DNA of 6,626 nt from Alphaproteobacteria bacterium (lineage in GTDB: Bacteria; Pseudomonadota; Alphaproteobacteria; Caulobacterales; Maricaulaceae): assembly GCA_030428405.1 (NCBI GenBank), contig JAUIEH010000159.1, forward strand, positions 1-6,626. The letters run 5' to 3'. Shown in pieces: positions 1-5,683 of this stretch (its first letter is position 1; the number at the start of each line of letters is the position of its first letter). The notes beneath the pieces were generated by a model that worked only from the letters and a program-made list of their open reading frames with translations, did no database searches and was not told the DNA's origin. The position numbers were made by a program, and so were the translations under genes.

Positions 1-27
1 ACAGGCTTTTCATTACGCCAGCTTCCG

Positions 28-78
28 AAAAAAACGCGCGGCCTGGCTAGCTCTGCACAGGGACGAATATCCGCGCGC
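28..78 (-). terminator. possible rho-independent terminator after the CxxC protein gene
   Basis: Read on the minus strand, a 7-bp GC stem (CGCGCGG at 71-77 pairing with CCGCGCG at 35-41) is followed directly by seven T (the A run at 28-34). The stem's left arm lies inside the last codons of the upstream gene. The 29-nt loop is long for a terminator, though it can fold further (CCTG at 42-45 with CAGG at 58-61). The U tract is good and the stem arrangement is not ideal, so this is only a candidate. Confidence 0.4.
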
Positions 79-298
79 CGGCCGTTGCGCCCTCGCCCAC
101 GCAGCAGCGGGTCAGGCTGTGCGCCTCGGATTCATTGGCGCCGCCGCAATGCGTACATTCAAAGGCGAAAGCGCCGGTGAGCGGTGCAGGCGCAGCGCCG
201 CGCCCGTTGCTGGCGTCCGGAAACAGCGCGACATTGTGTTGGCAATGCGCACACGCGGCGCAGAACACCCGCTCGCCGATTTCGAACCGCAAAGACAC
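47..298 (-). CDS. small hypothetical protein with paired CxxC (zinc-ribbon-like) motifs
   Basis: I do not recognise a named family. With the GTG start at 296-298 the product is 83 aa. It contains FCAACAHC near residues 12-19 and ECTHC near residues 47-51, so two CxxC pairs about 30 residues apart, as in a four-cysteine zinc ribbon, with a further CC near residue 65. No signal peptide or membrane segment is visible, so it is probably cytoplasmic. The frame stays open up to a TTG at 329-331, but those 11 extra codons use A/T third positions unlike the rest, and the GTG gives a natural N-terminus (MSLRFEIGERVFC). Neither start has a clear ribosome binding site. It follows the Imm42-like gene on the same strand after about 90 bp and may be co-transcribed with it. 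High GC at third codon positions supports coding. Metal binding is inferred from the cysteine spacing alone. Confidence 0.55.
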   Translation of the reverse strand: MSLRFEIGERVFCAACAHCQHNVALFPDASNGRGAAPAPLTGAFAFECTHCGGANESEAHSLTRCCVGEGATAGARIFVPVQS

Positions 299-389
299 GC
301 GCCGCGCCGCTCGCAGAAGTTGAATGCGCAATTCGTTGCACGGGCGCGGTCAGCGCGCAAGAAGCCTCGCGGAAGCGCAGAGAGCGCGC

Positions 390-920
390 CTAGTTTTCGA
401 CCAGCGTGCCCACCCACTGGGCGAACGCAGCGCTCGCCGCCGTCACGCCCGGGCGCGTGCATCGGAAAACCGAAAAGTCGGAAAAAAGCGCGAAGCGTTC
501 GGTATCGCCGTAAGGCCGGTGGAGCACTTCAAAGCGCCCCGCCTCCGGCTCGACGATGACGGCGCCGAAATGGTCGAAGGGCACGCCCCAATTGGTCATG
601 AAATCATAGCACGCGGGACGGCGAAGCGCGGGCGCATCGGCGGCTCCGGGCGCATCTGAGTCGCCGTAGTTTGCGGCCCAGACGGCGTCATGGATCGCTT
701 CGTGGTCAAGCCCCTCAAACGCCGGCTCCCAAAGCGGCGCAGGACGTTGGAGGAAGGCCTGCAATGAGCTCGCAAGCCCGCCCAGCGTGCACGCCACGCC
801 ATATTCGCCGACCGCGACGCCGCCGATATGGAAACGATAATGGCCGAAGGGCGCGCCCGTCTGCGTCGCGAAGACGAATTCCGCCTCGACGGCGAAGTCG
901 GATGGGTCTGCGAACATCAT
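390..920 (-). CDS. Imm42-like putative immunity protein
   Basis: The product is a 176-aa soluble protein without signal peptide or membrane helices. Its N-terminus, MMFADPSDFAVEAEF, matches the way I remember Imm42 proteins beginning (M-[IF]-x-[DN]-P-x-x-F-A). It is followed by a beta-rich, Gly-rich stretch (YRFHIGGVAVGEY, residues 28-40) and an aromatic C-terminus ending FAQWVGTLVEN, also usual in polymorphic-toxin immunity proteins. Imm42 proteins are predicted to neutralise cognate polymorphic toxins; no enzymatic activity is known. No toxin gene is visible on either side: the neighbours are a small CxxC protein downstream and a TonB-like gene upstream. It may therefore be an orphan immunity gene, or belong to an unrelated family with a similar start. 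Two ATG codons in tandem (918-920 and 915-917) could serve as start; neither has a strong ribosome binding site. Assignment is from memory of the family, not from a search. Confidence 0.55.
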   Translation of the reverse strand: MMFADPSDFAVEAEFVFATQTGAPFGHYRFHIGGVAVGEYGVACTLGGLASSLQAFLQRPAPLWEPAFEGLDHEAIHDAVWAANYGDSDAPGAADAPALRRPACYDFMTNWGVPFDHFGAVIVEPEAGRFEVLHRPYGDTERFALFSDFSVFRCTRPGVTAASAAFAQWVGTLVEN

Positions 921-975
921 GGCGAACTTGCTAGCGCCGTTCGCAAGGCGATGCAGCTTTAGTCGAGACGACGCA

Positions 976-1010
976 GCTCGGCGCGCGGACGTAAAGCGCG
1001 CGCGCCGAGC
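976..1010 (-). terminator. GC-rich hairpin just downstream of the TonB-like gene
   Basis: A perfect 12-bp inverted repeat, GCTCGGCGCGCG (976-987) and CGCGCGCCGAGC (999-1010), encloses an 11-nt loop. It begins 16 nt after the stop codon of the minus-strand TonB-like gene, where a terminator would be expected. No T run follows on either strand, so it may be a weak or Rho-assisted terminator or an mRNA 3'-end stabiliser. The hairpin is certain from sequence; the role is inferred. Confidence 0.5.
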
Positions 1011-1026
1011 CGGCTTGGTCGTGAGG

Positions 1027-1689
1027 CTAGTCCCTCAATGTGAAGTCGAAACGTTCCGTCAGGCCACGCTGCACGGTGGCGTTTCCCTCCTCCATGCGCG
1101 CGGAATAGCGCCAATCCGAGACCGCGCGAATGACGGCGGACACGAAGATCGAGGACGAGCAGCTCGCCTGCACTTTGCTGGTCGTGCCGGAGGCAAGCAC
1201 GTCGAAGGTCGCCAGGCAGGTCCCCTCAATGCCGCGCGTGCGCGCGCGCACCGGATAGATCGGCTCCATGCGCACGATCGGCGTGGCGTCGCCGTCGCGG
1301 ATGGTGATGGGGCCGTTGTAGGGCGTGACGTCACCCAGGTCCGGGCGCGGCAGCTGGCCAGTTAGCACGACCGGTCCCTCACCGGGAACTTCGGACGAAT
1401 CGACCGGGACGCGCGGCGGCGCCGGCGGCGTGACCGTGGGGTCGGGCGCGACAGGCCGGGTACGATCGATACGCGGATCCGTGTCGACGAGAGTCGGAAC
1501 GATCTCGATCACCGGCGGATCGTCTGCGGCGACGGGCGCTTCATCGTTGGTCGCGATTAAGGCCCGCATGCCCAAAAACAGAGCGGCGGTGATCAGAAGC
1601 GCGACCGGCAGCGCGCTCGACAATCGCAGCATTGTCGCGCCCAGACCGGCGCCCTGATGCGGAGATCTCCATAAAACTGCAGCGGCCAT
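1027..1689 (-). CDS. TonB C-terminal-domain (energy-transducer-type) protein
   Basis: This 220-aa protein has TonB architecture. A short cytoplasmic N-terminus precedes one hydrophobic anchor (about residues 26-45). A periplasmic, acidic then proline-rich linker follows (about 50-115, including PTVTPPAPPRVP). The TonB-like C-terminal domain covers about 135-218 and shows the usual YP (residues 144-145), the G-x-E-G turn, F-D-V and the tryptophan of the W-x-Y element (residue 193). Such proteins normally span the periplasm and couple the ExbB-ExbD proton-driven motor to outer-membrane transporters; many alphaproteobacteria carry several divergent copies of unknown partner. No exbB, exbD or receptor gene is in view. 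Two cysteines in the domain (158 and 177) could form a disulfide. The start at 1689 is favoured by a strong GGAGG; an internal ATG at 1632 lacks one. The domain assignment is solid, the transport partner unknown. Confidence 0.85.
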   Translation of the reverse strand: MAAAVLWRSPHQGAGLGATMLRLSSALPVALLITAALFLGMRALIATNDEAPVAADDPPVIEIVPTLVDTDPRIDRTRPVAPDPTVTPPAPPRVPVDSSEVPGEGPVVLTGQLPRPDLGDVTPYNGPITIRDGDATPIVRMEPIYPVRARTRGIEGTCLATFDVLASGTTSKVQASCSSSIFVSAVIRAVSDWRYSARMEEGNATVQRGLTERFDFTLRD

Positions 1690-1694
1690 TATAT

Positions 1695-1703
1695 TCCTCC
1701 CCT
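1695..1703 (-). promoter_or_regulatory. strong ribosome binding site of the TonB-like gene
   Basis: On the minus strand AGGGGAGGA lies ahead of the ATG at 1687-1689, with 6 nt between its GGAGG and the start codon. It decides the start in favour of the longer reading frame over the internal ATG at 1632, which has no purine-rich element. Confidence 0.75.
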
Positions 1704-1709
1704 ATATCG

Positions 1710-1738
1710 TTACGTGATAAAAGTTTTATGTTTTACGT
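1710..1738. repeat. palindrome flanked by TTACGT direct repeats, possible operator
   Basis: ATAAAA (1717-1722) and TTTTAT (1724-1729) form a perfect 6-bp inverted repeat around a single G. TTACGT occurs on each side, at 1710-1715 and 1733-1738, 23 bp apart. The cluster sits 20-50 bp upstream of the TonB-like start codon, where a regulator could act on its promoter. It does not match a Fur box that I recognise. AT-rich DNA produces such palindromes by chance, so the operator role is speculative. Confidence 0.35.
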
Positions 1739-1752
1739 TATATATCAAATGA

Positions 1753-1819
1753 TTGCGTCTTAATTGGGACAAAATCCATAATCCTATCTCTCTACGCAAT
1801 AATTACTTACTTTTATAAT
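1753..1819 (+). promoter_or_regulatory. candidate sigma-70-type promoter elements for the membrane protein gene
   Basis: Two candidates are seen on the plus strand. TTGCGT (1753-1758) is separated by 18 bp from CATAAT (1777-1782). A perfect -10 hexamer, TATAAT (1814-1819), has no good -35 at the right distance. Use of the second would begin transcription near 1826, giving a leader of about 185 nt to the preferred start at 2012, or about 18 nt to the alternative ATG at 1844. Hexamers like these are common in AT-rich DNA, so confidence is low. Confidence 0.3.
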
Positions 1820-2011
1820 CGCCCTTAATTTCATTACTGAACCATGTCTGGCATCGCCATGCGCGGGCCGGGCGTCAAATACGGCGAAAACAAGACGAAA
1901 TGCGACGCCGCGCCGCAAAATCTCCCCATTGGTGAACATTTCGATCCCAATCTGGCCGCAGCGCTGGGGCACAAGGCAGTCAGCGGGAGTTTGCGTCAGA
2001 GAGGGCAATCA

Positions 2012-3262
2012 ATGGCTGGCAGTACGGACAATATTCGGCCGATCGGCCACCGAAACGGTTTCGACCGCATACCGAGCGGGGTCAGCGTCGAGGACGACGA
2101 ATATGACTTCGACGACTATGAGGCGCCGCGCCGGTCGAGTGCGCGCGAAACCGCGCATGCGGAATCGCGTTCGATCCATGACCGCCTGCTTTATTTCGCG
2201 CAGCGCCCCTCGCCTGCGTTCGACAATGTGGTGATGCGCGCGGATTACGCGCTGCGCGCCTTTATGAGCTTTTACCGCTTCCGCCGACTCGGCGGCGGCG
2301 GCGAAGTGCGCAATCGTCCGATCAAGACCAATCAACGGCTTTACTCGGGCGTGCACTATGAATCGGACCACCCGCAGGTTCGCGTCTTTGCTCTCTCCGT
2401 CGTCGCCCTGCTCGTCTTGTTCGAGTCGGCGGCCAACGCATACTTCTTCTCAAAACAATCCGAACTCGGACTTGTCGGCGGCATGTTCCAGGCCATGGCG
2501 GTTTCGCTGGCCAATGTCGCGGTCGGCTATTTCATCATCGGCTTTTGGGGCATGCGCCACGCCACCGTGCCGTGGCGCCATCACTGGCCGACCAAGCTTA
2601 TGGGCATGGGCGCGATCGCCGTCGGTCTCGTCCTGGTGCTGACGGTTGCGCTGTCGGCGGCCCATTTCCGCAACATTCTCGACCTGCGCGCGGAGGGCAT
2701 CGAGCTGCCGACGGATGTCGCCTTCATGTCGCTGATTCCGGGCATGCAGGAGAGTTGCCGCGCGATGATGTCGGGCGAGCTTGGCCAGTCGGTCGGCGGC
2801 GCCGCCACCAGCGCGCTGTGCCGTCCGATGGGGCTGCACTCGCTCGATGCGCTGGTCTTGTTCATCCTGTCGCTGACGATCGCTGCGATCGCCGCCTTTG
2901 AAGGCCGCCGTTCCGACGCCGCCTTCCCGGGCCTGTCGGACGCGACGCGCCAGCTGCACCGCGCGCGTGATGCGCTGAAAGAAGCGCTGGATGATTATTA
3001 CGAGAGCTATGACGACGTCGTCGAAGACGTGCGCATCATGCTCCAGGAAGACGACGCCGGCGGCGCCAGGTTCACCGCGGATGACCGCATCGCGCTCTAC
3101 CGCGCGCTTGATGAGCGGGTGGCGCGTTATCGCCGGCTTCTGCAGACCTCGCCGGACATTCTGCGCGACGAGTTCGCGCTGCCGGACGAAGTCGTGGATC
3201 TGTTCACGGAGCTGGAAGACGAGCGCCGCACGCGCCTCGCGGCGGCACCGACCGATCTCTAG
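2012..3262 (+). CDS. four-helix membrane protein with C-terminal coiled coil, unknown function
   Basis: I do not recognise the family. From the ATG at 2012 the product is 416 aa. Residues 1-120 are hydrophilic, with an acidic patch (DDEYDFDDYE, 28-37) and a basic stretch before the membrane. Four hydrophobic helices lie at about 123-146, 152-179, 195-217 and 278-297. The basic loop between helices 2 and 3 suggests both termini are cytoplasmic, leaving a periplasmic loop (about 218-277) with two cysteines (249, 270) that could form a disulfide. Helix 1 carries Glu138 and Asn142, helix 2 Asn168, all unusual inside a membrane. The tail (about 308-400) is charged and helical, probably coiled coil. 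The start at 2012 has AGAGAGG 7 nt upstream; an in-frame ATG at 1844 would add 56 residues but lacks a ribosome binding site. It is transcribed divergently from the TonB-like gene. Topology is inferred from hydrophobicity; no function can be assigned. Confidence 0.8.
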   Translation: MAGSTDNIRPIGHRNGFDRIPSGVSVEDDEYDFDDYEAPRRSSARETAHAESRSIHDRLLYFAQRPSPAFDNVVMRADYALRAFMSFYRFRRLGGGGEVRNRPIKTNQRLYSGVHYESDHPQVRVFALSVVALLVLFESAANAYFFSKQSELGLVGGMFQAMAVSLANVAVGYFIIGFWGMRHATVPWRHHWPTKLMGMGAIAVGLVLVLTVALSAAHFRNILDLRAEGIELPTDVAFMSLIPGMQESCRAMMSGELGQSVGGAATSALCRPMGLHSLDALVLFILSLTIAAIAAFEGRRSDAAFPGLSDATRQLHRARDALKEALDDYYESYDDVVEDVRIMLQEDDAGGARFTADDRIALYRALDERVARYRRLLQTSPDILRDEFALPDEVVDLFTELEDERRTRLAAAPTDL

Positions 3263-3289
3263 GTCTCAACGTCCGACGAGCTGAAAAAG

Positions 3290-3319
3290 CGCCGGGCCGG
3301 CCCCTCGCCGCGCCCGGCG
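3290..3319. terminator. terminator hairpin between converging genes
   Basis: CGCCGGGC (3290-3297) pairs with GCCCGGCG (3312-3319) around a 14-nt loop. On the minus strand the stem begins 5 nt after the pdhC stop codon and is followed by CTTTTT, a classic rho-independent terminator. On the plus strand it is followed by TTTGCTT and lies 27 nt past the membrane protein stop, so it may work in both directions. The stem can be lengthened by a G-T and two A-T pairs at its base. Confidence 0.8.
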
Positions 3320-3324
3320 TTTGC

Positions 3325-4659
3325 TTACATCAACATCAATTCCGGATCTTCGACATAGCTCTTGAAGGCGTCGAGGAAGCGCGCGCCGATGGCGCCGTCG
3401 ACGACGCGGTGATCGCAGGTCAGCGTCACCGTCATCACCGTGGCGACGCCGAGCACGCCGTCCTTGACCACCGGTCGGCTCTCGCCCGCCCCTGCCGACA
3501 TGATCATGCCGTGCGGCTCGTTGATGATGGAGGCGAAGCTCTTAATGCCGAACATGCCGAGATTGGAGAGCGAGAACGAGCCGCCGGCATATTCCTCGGG
3601 CATCAGCTTGCGGTCGCGCGCGCGCGCGGCCAGATCCTTCATCTCCGCTGAAATCGCGGCGAGGCCCTTGTTCTCCGCCTCGCGCACGATCGGCGTGATC
3701 AGACCGCCATCGATCGCCACGGCCACGGCGACGTCGGCATGGTGGTGCATCATTATTCCGTCCGGAGAATAACTTGCGTTCGAGTCCGGCACTTTTTTGA
3801 GCGCGAGCGCAGAGGCGCGGATCAGGAAGTCATTGACCGAGACCTTCACGCCGTCATCTGCGGCGCGGTCGTTCAATCGCTTGCGCAGCGCCAGGAGCTG
3901 GTCGAGCTCGACATCGATCGTAAGCGGAAAATGCGGCACGTCGCGGAAGCTTTCGGTCATCCGCTTGGCGATGGTCTTGCGCATGCCGTCAAGCTTGACG
4001 AGATCGTAGCTGCCCTCGGCGATGCCCATATTGCGCGGGTCGCGCACGGCGGGCGCTTGCGGCGGCGGCACGCTGAGCCCTTGTTCCGGCGACGGCGCGC
4101 CGGACGCGCTGGCGCGCGCGCCGCCATTGGCGAGCGCCGCCTCTACGTCGCGCTTGACGATGCGCCCATGCGGGCCTGAACCGCTCAGCCCTTCCAGATT
4201 GAGCCCTTCCTGCGCCGCCATGCGCTTGGCCAGAGGCGAAGCGCGCAGGCGTTCGCCAGAAGACGCGCTCGCCTGAGCCGCAGCTGCGGGCTGAGCGCCG
4301 GACTTCGCGGACTTGGCGCCGCCGCCATTGGCGGGCGCTTCCGGCGCCTCCTTGGGGGCTGCGCCTGATTTCGATTTGAGCTGCGACATGGCGTCGTCGA
4401 GCGCGGATTCATCCTCGCCTTCTTCGAGCAAGAGCGCGATCGGCGCATTGACCTTCACGCCCTCGGCGCCGGCCGCGACCAGGATCTTGCCGACAACGCC
4501 CTCGTCGACCGCCTCGACTTCCATCGTCGCTTTGTCGGTTTCGATCTCCGCGATGACGTCGCCCGATGAAATCTCGTCGCCTTCCTTGACGAGCCATTTC
4601 GCAAGCGTGCCCTCCTCCATTGTCGGCGAGAGCGCAGGCATCAGGATTTCAATCGGCAT
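3325..4659 (-). CDS. pdhC: pyruvate dehydrogenase complex E2, dihydrolipoamide acetyltransferase
   Basis: This is the core subunit of the pyruvate dehydrogenase complex. It transfers the acetyl group from its lipoyl arm to CoA, linking glycolysis to the TCA cycle in the cytoplasm. The 444-aa protein shows the full E2 layout. One lipoyl domain covers about residues 1-80, with the lipoylated lysine in ETDKATME (Lys43). An Ala/Pro-rich linker precedes the peripheral subunit-binding domain (about 137-173, RASPLAKRMA to GPHGRIVKRDV). A second linker leads to the catalytic domain (about 215-444), with the active-site DHRVVDG (His417, Asp421) and the C-terminal PELMLM typical of the PDH type. Other 2-oxoacid dehydrogenase E2s differ in the lipoyl start; MPIEILMPALSPTMEEGTLAKW points to pyruvate. 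The ATG at 4657-4659 begins the lipoyl domain exactly, though only a weak AAGG lies upstream. The gene stands apart: a DUF805 gene occupies the upstream side, where pdhA-pdhB usually lie in alphaproteobacteria. Some groups name it aceF or pdhB. Confidence 0.96.
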   Translation of the reverse strand: MPIEILMPALSPTMEEGTLAKWLVKEGDEISSGDVIAEIETDKATMEVEAVDEGVVGKILVAAGAEGVKVNAPIALLLEEGEDESALDDAMSQLKSKSGAAPKEAPEAPANGGGAKSAKSGAQPAAAAQASASSGERLRASPLAKRMAAQEGLNLEGLSGSGPHGRIVKRDVEAALANGGARASASGAPSPEQGLSVPPPQAPAVRDPRNMGIAEGSYDLVKLDGMRKTIAKRMTESFRDVPHFPLTIDVELDQLLALRKRLNDRAADDGVKVSVNDFLIRASALALKKVPDSNASYSPDGIMMHHHADVAVAVAIDGGLITPIVREAENKGLAAISAEMKDLAARARDRKLMPEEYAGGSFSLSNLGMFGIKSFASIINEPHGMIMSAGAGESRPVVKDGVLGVATVMTVTLTCDHRVVDGAIGARFLDAFKSYVEDPELMLM

Positions 4660-4706
4660 AGGGGCGCAGACCTTGAGTGGGGATTCGAAGCTCGCGCATA
4701 TCCTCT

Positions 4707-4730
4707 CCCTTGCGCTTCAAAGCGCAAGGG
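4707..4730. repeat. near-perfect palindrome between the DUF805 gene and pdhC
   Basis: CCCTTGCGCTT (4707-4717) and AAGCGCAAGGG (4720-4730) form an 11-bp perfect inverted repeat around CA; in RNA this is realistically a 9-bp stem with a TTCAAA loop. It lies 40 nt after the DUF805 stop codon and about 50 nt before the pdhC start, on the transcribed minus strand. There is no T run, so it could be a weak terminator, an attenuator in the pdhC leader, or one copy of an interspersed palindromic repeat. Confidence 0.55.
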
Positions 4731-4770
4731 GCGCCAACAAGTTTGCGATGGGGATGTCGGTTGGCCGGGC

Positions 4771-5526
4771 TCAGGCGCTGCGGCGACCGAAGCTCGCGCG
4801 CCCGTAAAACCCGGCGAAATCGCGCTGACGCATCGTCCGGATCACGGTCGTTTCTTCTTCATTGGCGGCCGGCGCCGATATGTCGAAATGCGCGGACTGC
4901 TGATTCATGCGCTCCGCCGCGGCGCCCCAGCGCTCGCTGCTCGCCAGGCGGCCGGTGTCGAGGGTCGGCTGCGGCGCGCCGCCATTGCGACGCGGGTCAC
5001 AGCCGTAATCATTGTCGCCATCCGTGCCTGGCAAAAGGTAGAGCAACACAAATTGCACGATCAGCACGCCGAAGCCGGCGGCGGCGAGCAGCATCGCATC
5101 GCCCGGCGCGCGACCGCTGACGATGCGCATCATCGCCGCCTGCATCTGCGCGTCGCTGACGGAGCCGGTGGCGGCCTGTCCGGCCATCAGCGTGAAAAAA
5201 TCGCCGATCAACAGCCAGGCGGCTGCGAGGAACAGGCCGATGGCGCCCGCCATCATGAACAGGAGCCACCAGCCGCTGATATTGCGGTCATGCAGGCGCT
5301 TCACCGGCACGGCGATGGACGGCCAGAGGAAAAATAACGAGACCAGAAGCGAGAACATGCCGACGCCGGCCAGGCCGGGCTTCGCTCCGCTCGCGGTCTG
5401 CGACATCAGCAGGCTGGCGTCGAGCGCGTTCGCCGCAGCGCCGGCGATCAGCGAGGGCAAAAGGAAATACAGCCAGATTTCCCTGCGCGAAACGCGACCG
5501 TTCGGATTGAACAGGAAATTGAGCAT
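4771..5526 (-). CDS. DUF805 family inner-membrane protein
   Basis: DUF805 proteins are small bacterial inner-membrane proteins of unknown function. This one is 251 aa from the ATG at 5524-5526. It opens with the family's FNPNGRVSRREIWLYF (residues 5-20, equivalent to the usual F-x-G-R-x-x-R-x-x-[YF]-W). Next come a first helix (about 17-37), a second (about 57-75), the signature RLHDRNISGWW (78-87), and helices at about 88-107 and 146-165. The domain ends with LPGTDGDNDYGCDP (165-178), the usual G-T-x-G-x-N-x-Y-G element. About 70 polar residues follow, more than the usual family length, probably a cytoplasmic tail. The chosen start has GGAG 7 nt upstream; an in-frame ATG at 5560-5562 adds 12 residues of atypical codon use, with AGGAG a long 11 nt away. 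It is upstream of pdhC on the same strand but separated by 111 bp and a palindrome. Confidence 0.87.
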   Translation of the reverse strand: MLNFLFNPNGRVSRREIWLYFLLPSLIAGAAANALDASLLMSQTASGAKPGLAGVGMFSLLVSLFFLWPSIAVPVKRLHDRNISGWWLLFMMAGAIGLFLAAAWLLIGDFFTLMAGQAATGSVSDAQMQAAMMRIVSGRAPGDAMLLAAAGFGVLIVQFVLLYLLPGTDGDNDYGCDPRRNGGAPQPTLDTGRLASSERWGAAAERMNQQSAHFDISAPAANEEETTVIRTMRQRDFAGFYGRASFGRRSA

Positions 5527-5651
5527 TCCGCGACTCCGCTCGGCTACGCGCAAGAGTTGCATTCATATCATGGCTCCTGTTTCCGTGAGGCTGACCCAAG
5601 CGTTTCAATTTTATGCTTTTCGCGTCATTGCGCTGCGCTGTGCGAGGCCTC

Positions 5652-5680
5652 TTGCCGAGCGAGGACTGGAACATTATAAG
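5652..5680 (+). promoter_or_regulatory. sigma-70-type promoter of imuA-imuB
   Basis: TTGCCG (5652-5657) and TATAAG (5675-5680) are separated by exactly 17 bp, the ideal spacing for the housekeeping sigma factor. Transcription would begin near 5687, about 30 nt ahead of the imuA ATG. The -10 element lies within the LexA box, so LexA binding would block RNA polymerase directly. Confidence 0.7.
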
Positions 5681-5683
5681 AAC
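5669..5683. promoter_or_regulatory. LexA-binding SOS box, alphaproteobacterial type
   Basis: GAACATTATAAGAAC is a perfect GAAC-N7-GAAC direct repeat, the operator recognised by LexA in alphaproteobacteria (GTTC-N7-GTTC on the other strand). It ends 35 bp upstream of the imuA start and overlaps its -10 hexamer. A third GAAC at 5694-5697 lies 10 bp further on, outside the consensus spacing. LexA would repress until RecA-triggered cleavage after DNA damage. Confidence 0.92.

Larger units (their letters stand above)
1690..2011. promoter_or_regulatory. divergent intergenic region: AT-rich control segment plus GC-rich leader
   Basis: This 322-bp gap separates the minus-strand TonB-like gene from the plus-strand membrane protein gene. 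Positions 1701-1840 are only about 29% G+C, far below the flanking genes, and must hold the promoters of both genes. It contains a small palindrome (1717-1729) and a TTACGT direct repeat. From 1841 onward composition jumps back to genomic GC levels and the plus frame is open from an ATG at 1844. This second half is either a long 5' leader or an N-terminal extension of the membrane protein. No tRNA, riboswitch or small gene with a ribosome binding site is visible to me. Confidence 0.6.

Noticed and set aside
112..559. Open frames on both strands between 112 and 559
   Set aside because: They give Arg/Ala/Pro-rich shadow translations that overlap the CxxC protein and Imm42-like genes and have no motifs.
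919..1365. Plus-strand open frame of 148 codons
   Set aside because: It overlaps the conserved TonB C-terminal domain on the other strand and gives an Arg/His-rich product typical of antisense frames in GC-rich DNA.
1386..1400. Second LexA-like box, GAAC-N7-GAAT
   Set aside because: It has one mismatch in the second half-site and lies inside the TonB-like coding sequence, away from any promoter.
1784..2008. Minus-strand open frame of 74 codons in the divergent region
   Set aside because: It begins with TTG, has no ribosome binding site, and runs through AT-rich promoter DNA with no domain signature; I could not support it as a gene.
2450..2959. Minus-strand open frame of 169 codons
   Set aside because: It is antisense to the membrane helices of the four-helix protein and yields a Gln/Arg/His-rich sequence without domain features.
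3739..4179. Plus-strand open frame of 146 codons
   Set aside because: It is antisense to the E2 catalytic and linker region, which is an unambiguous gene.
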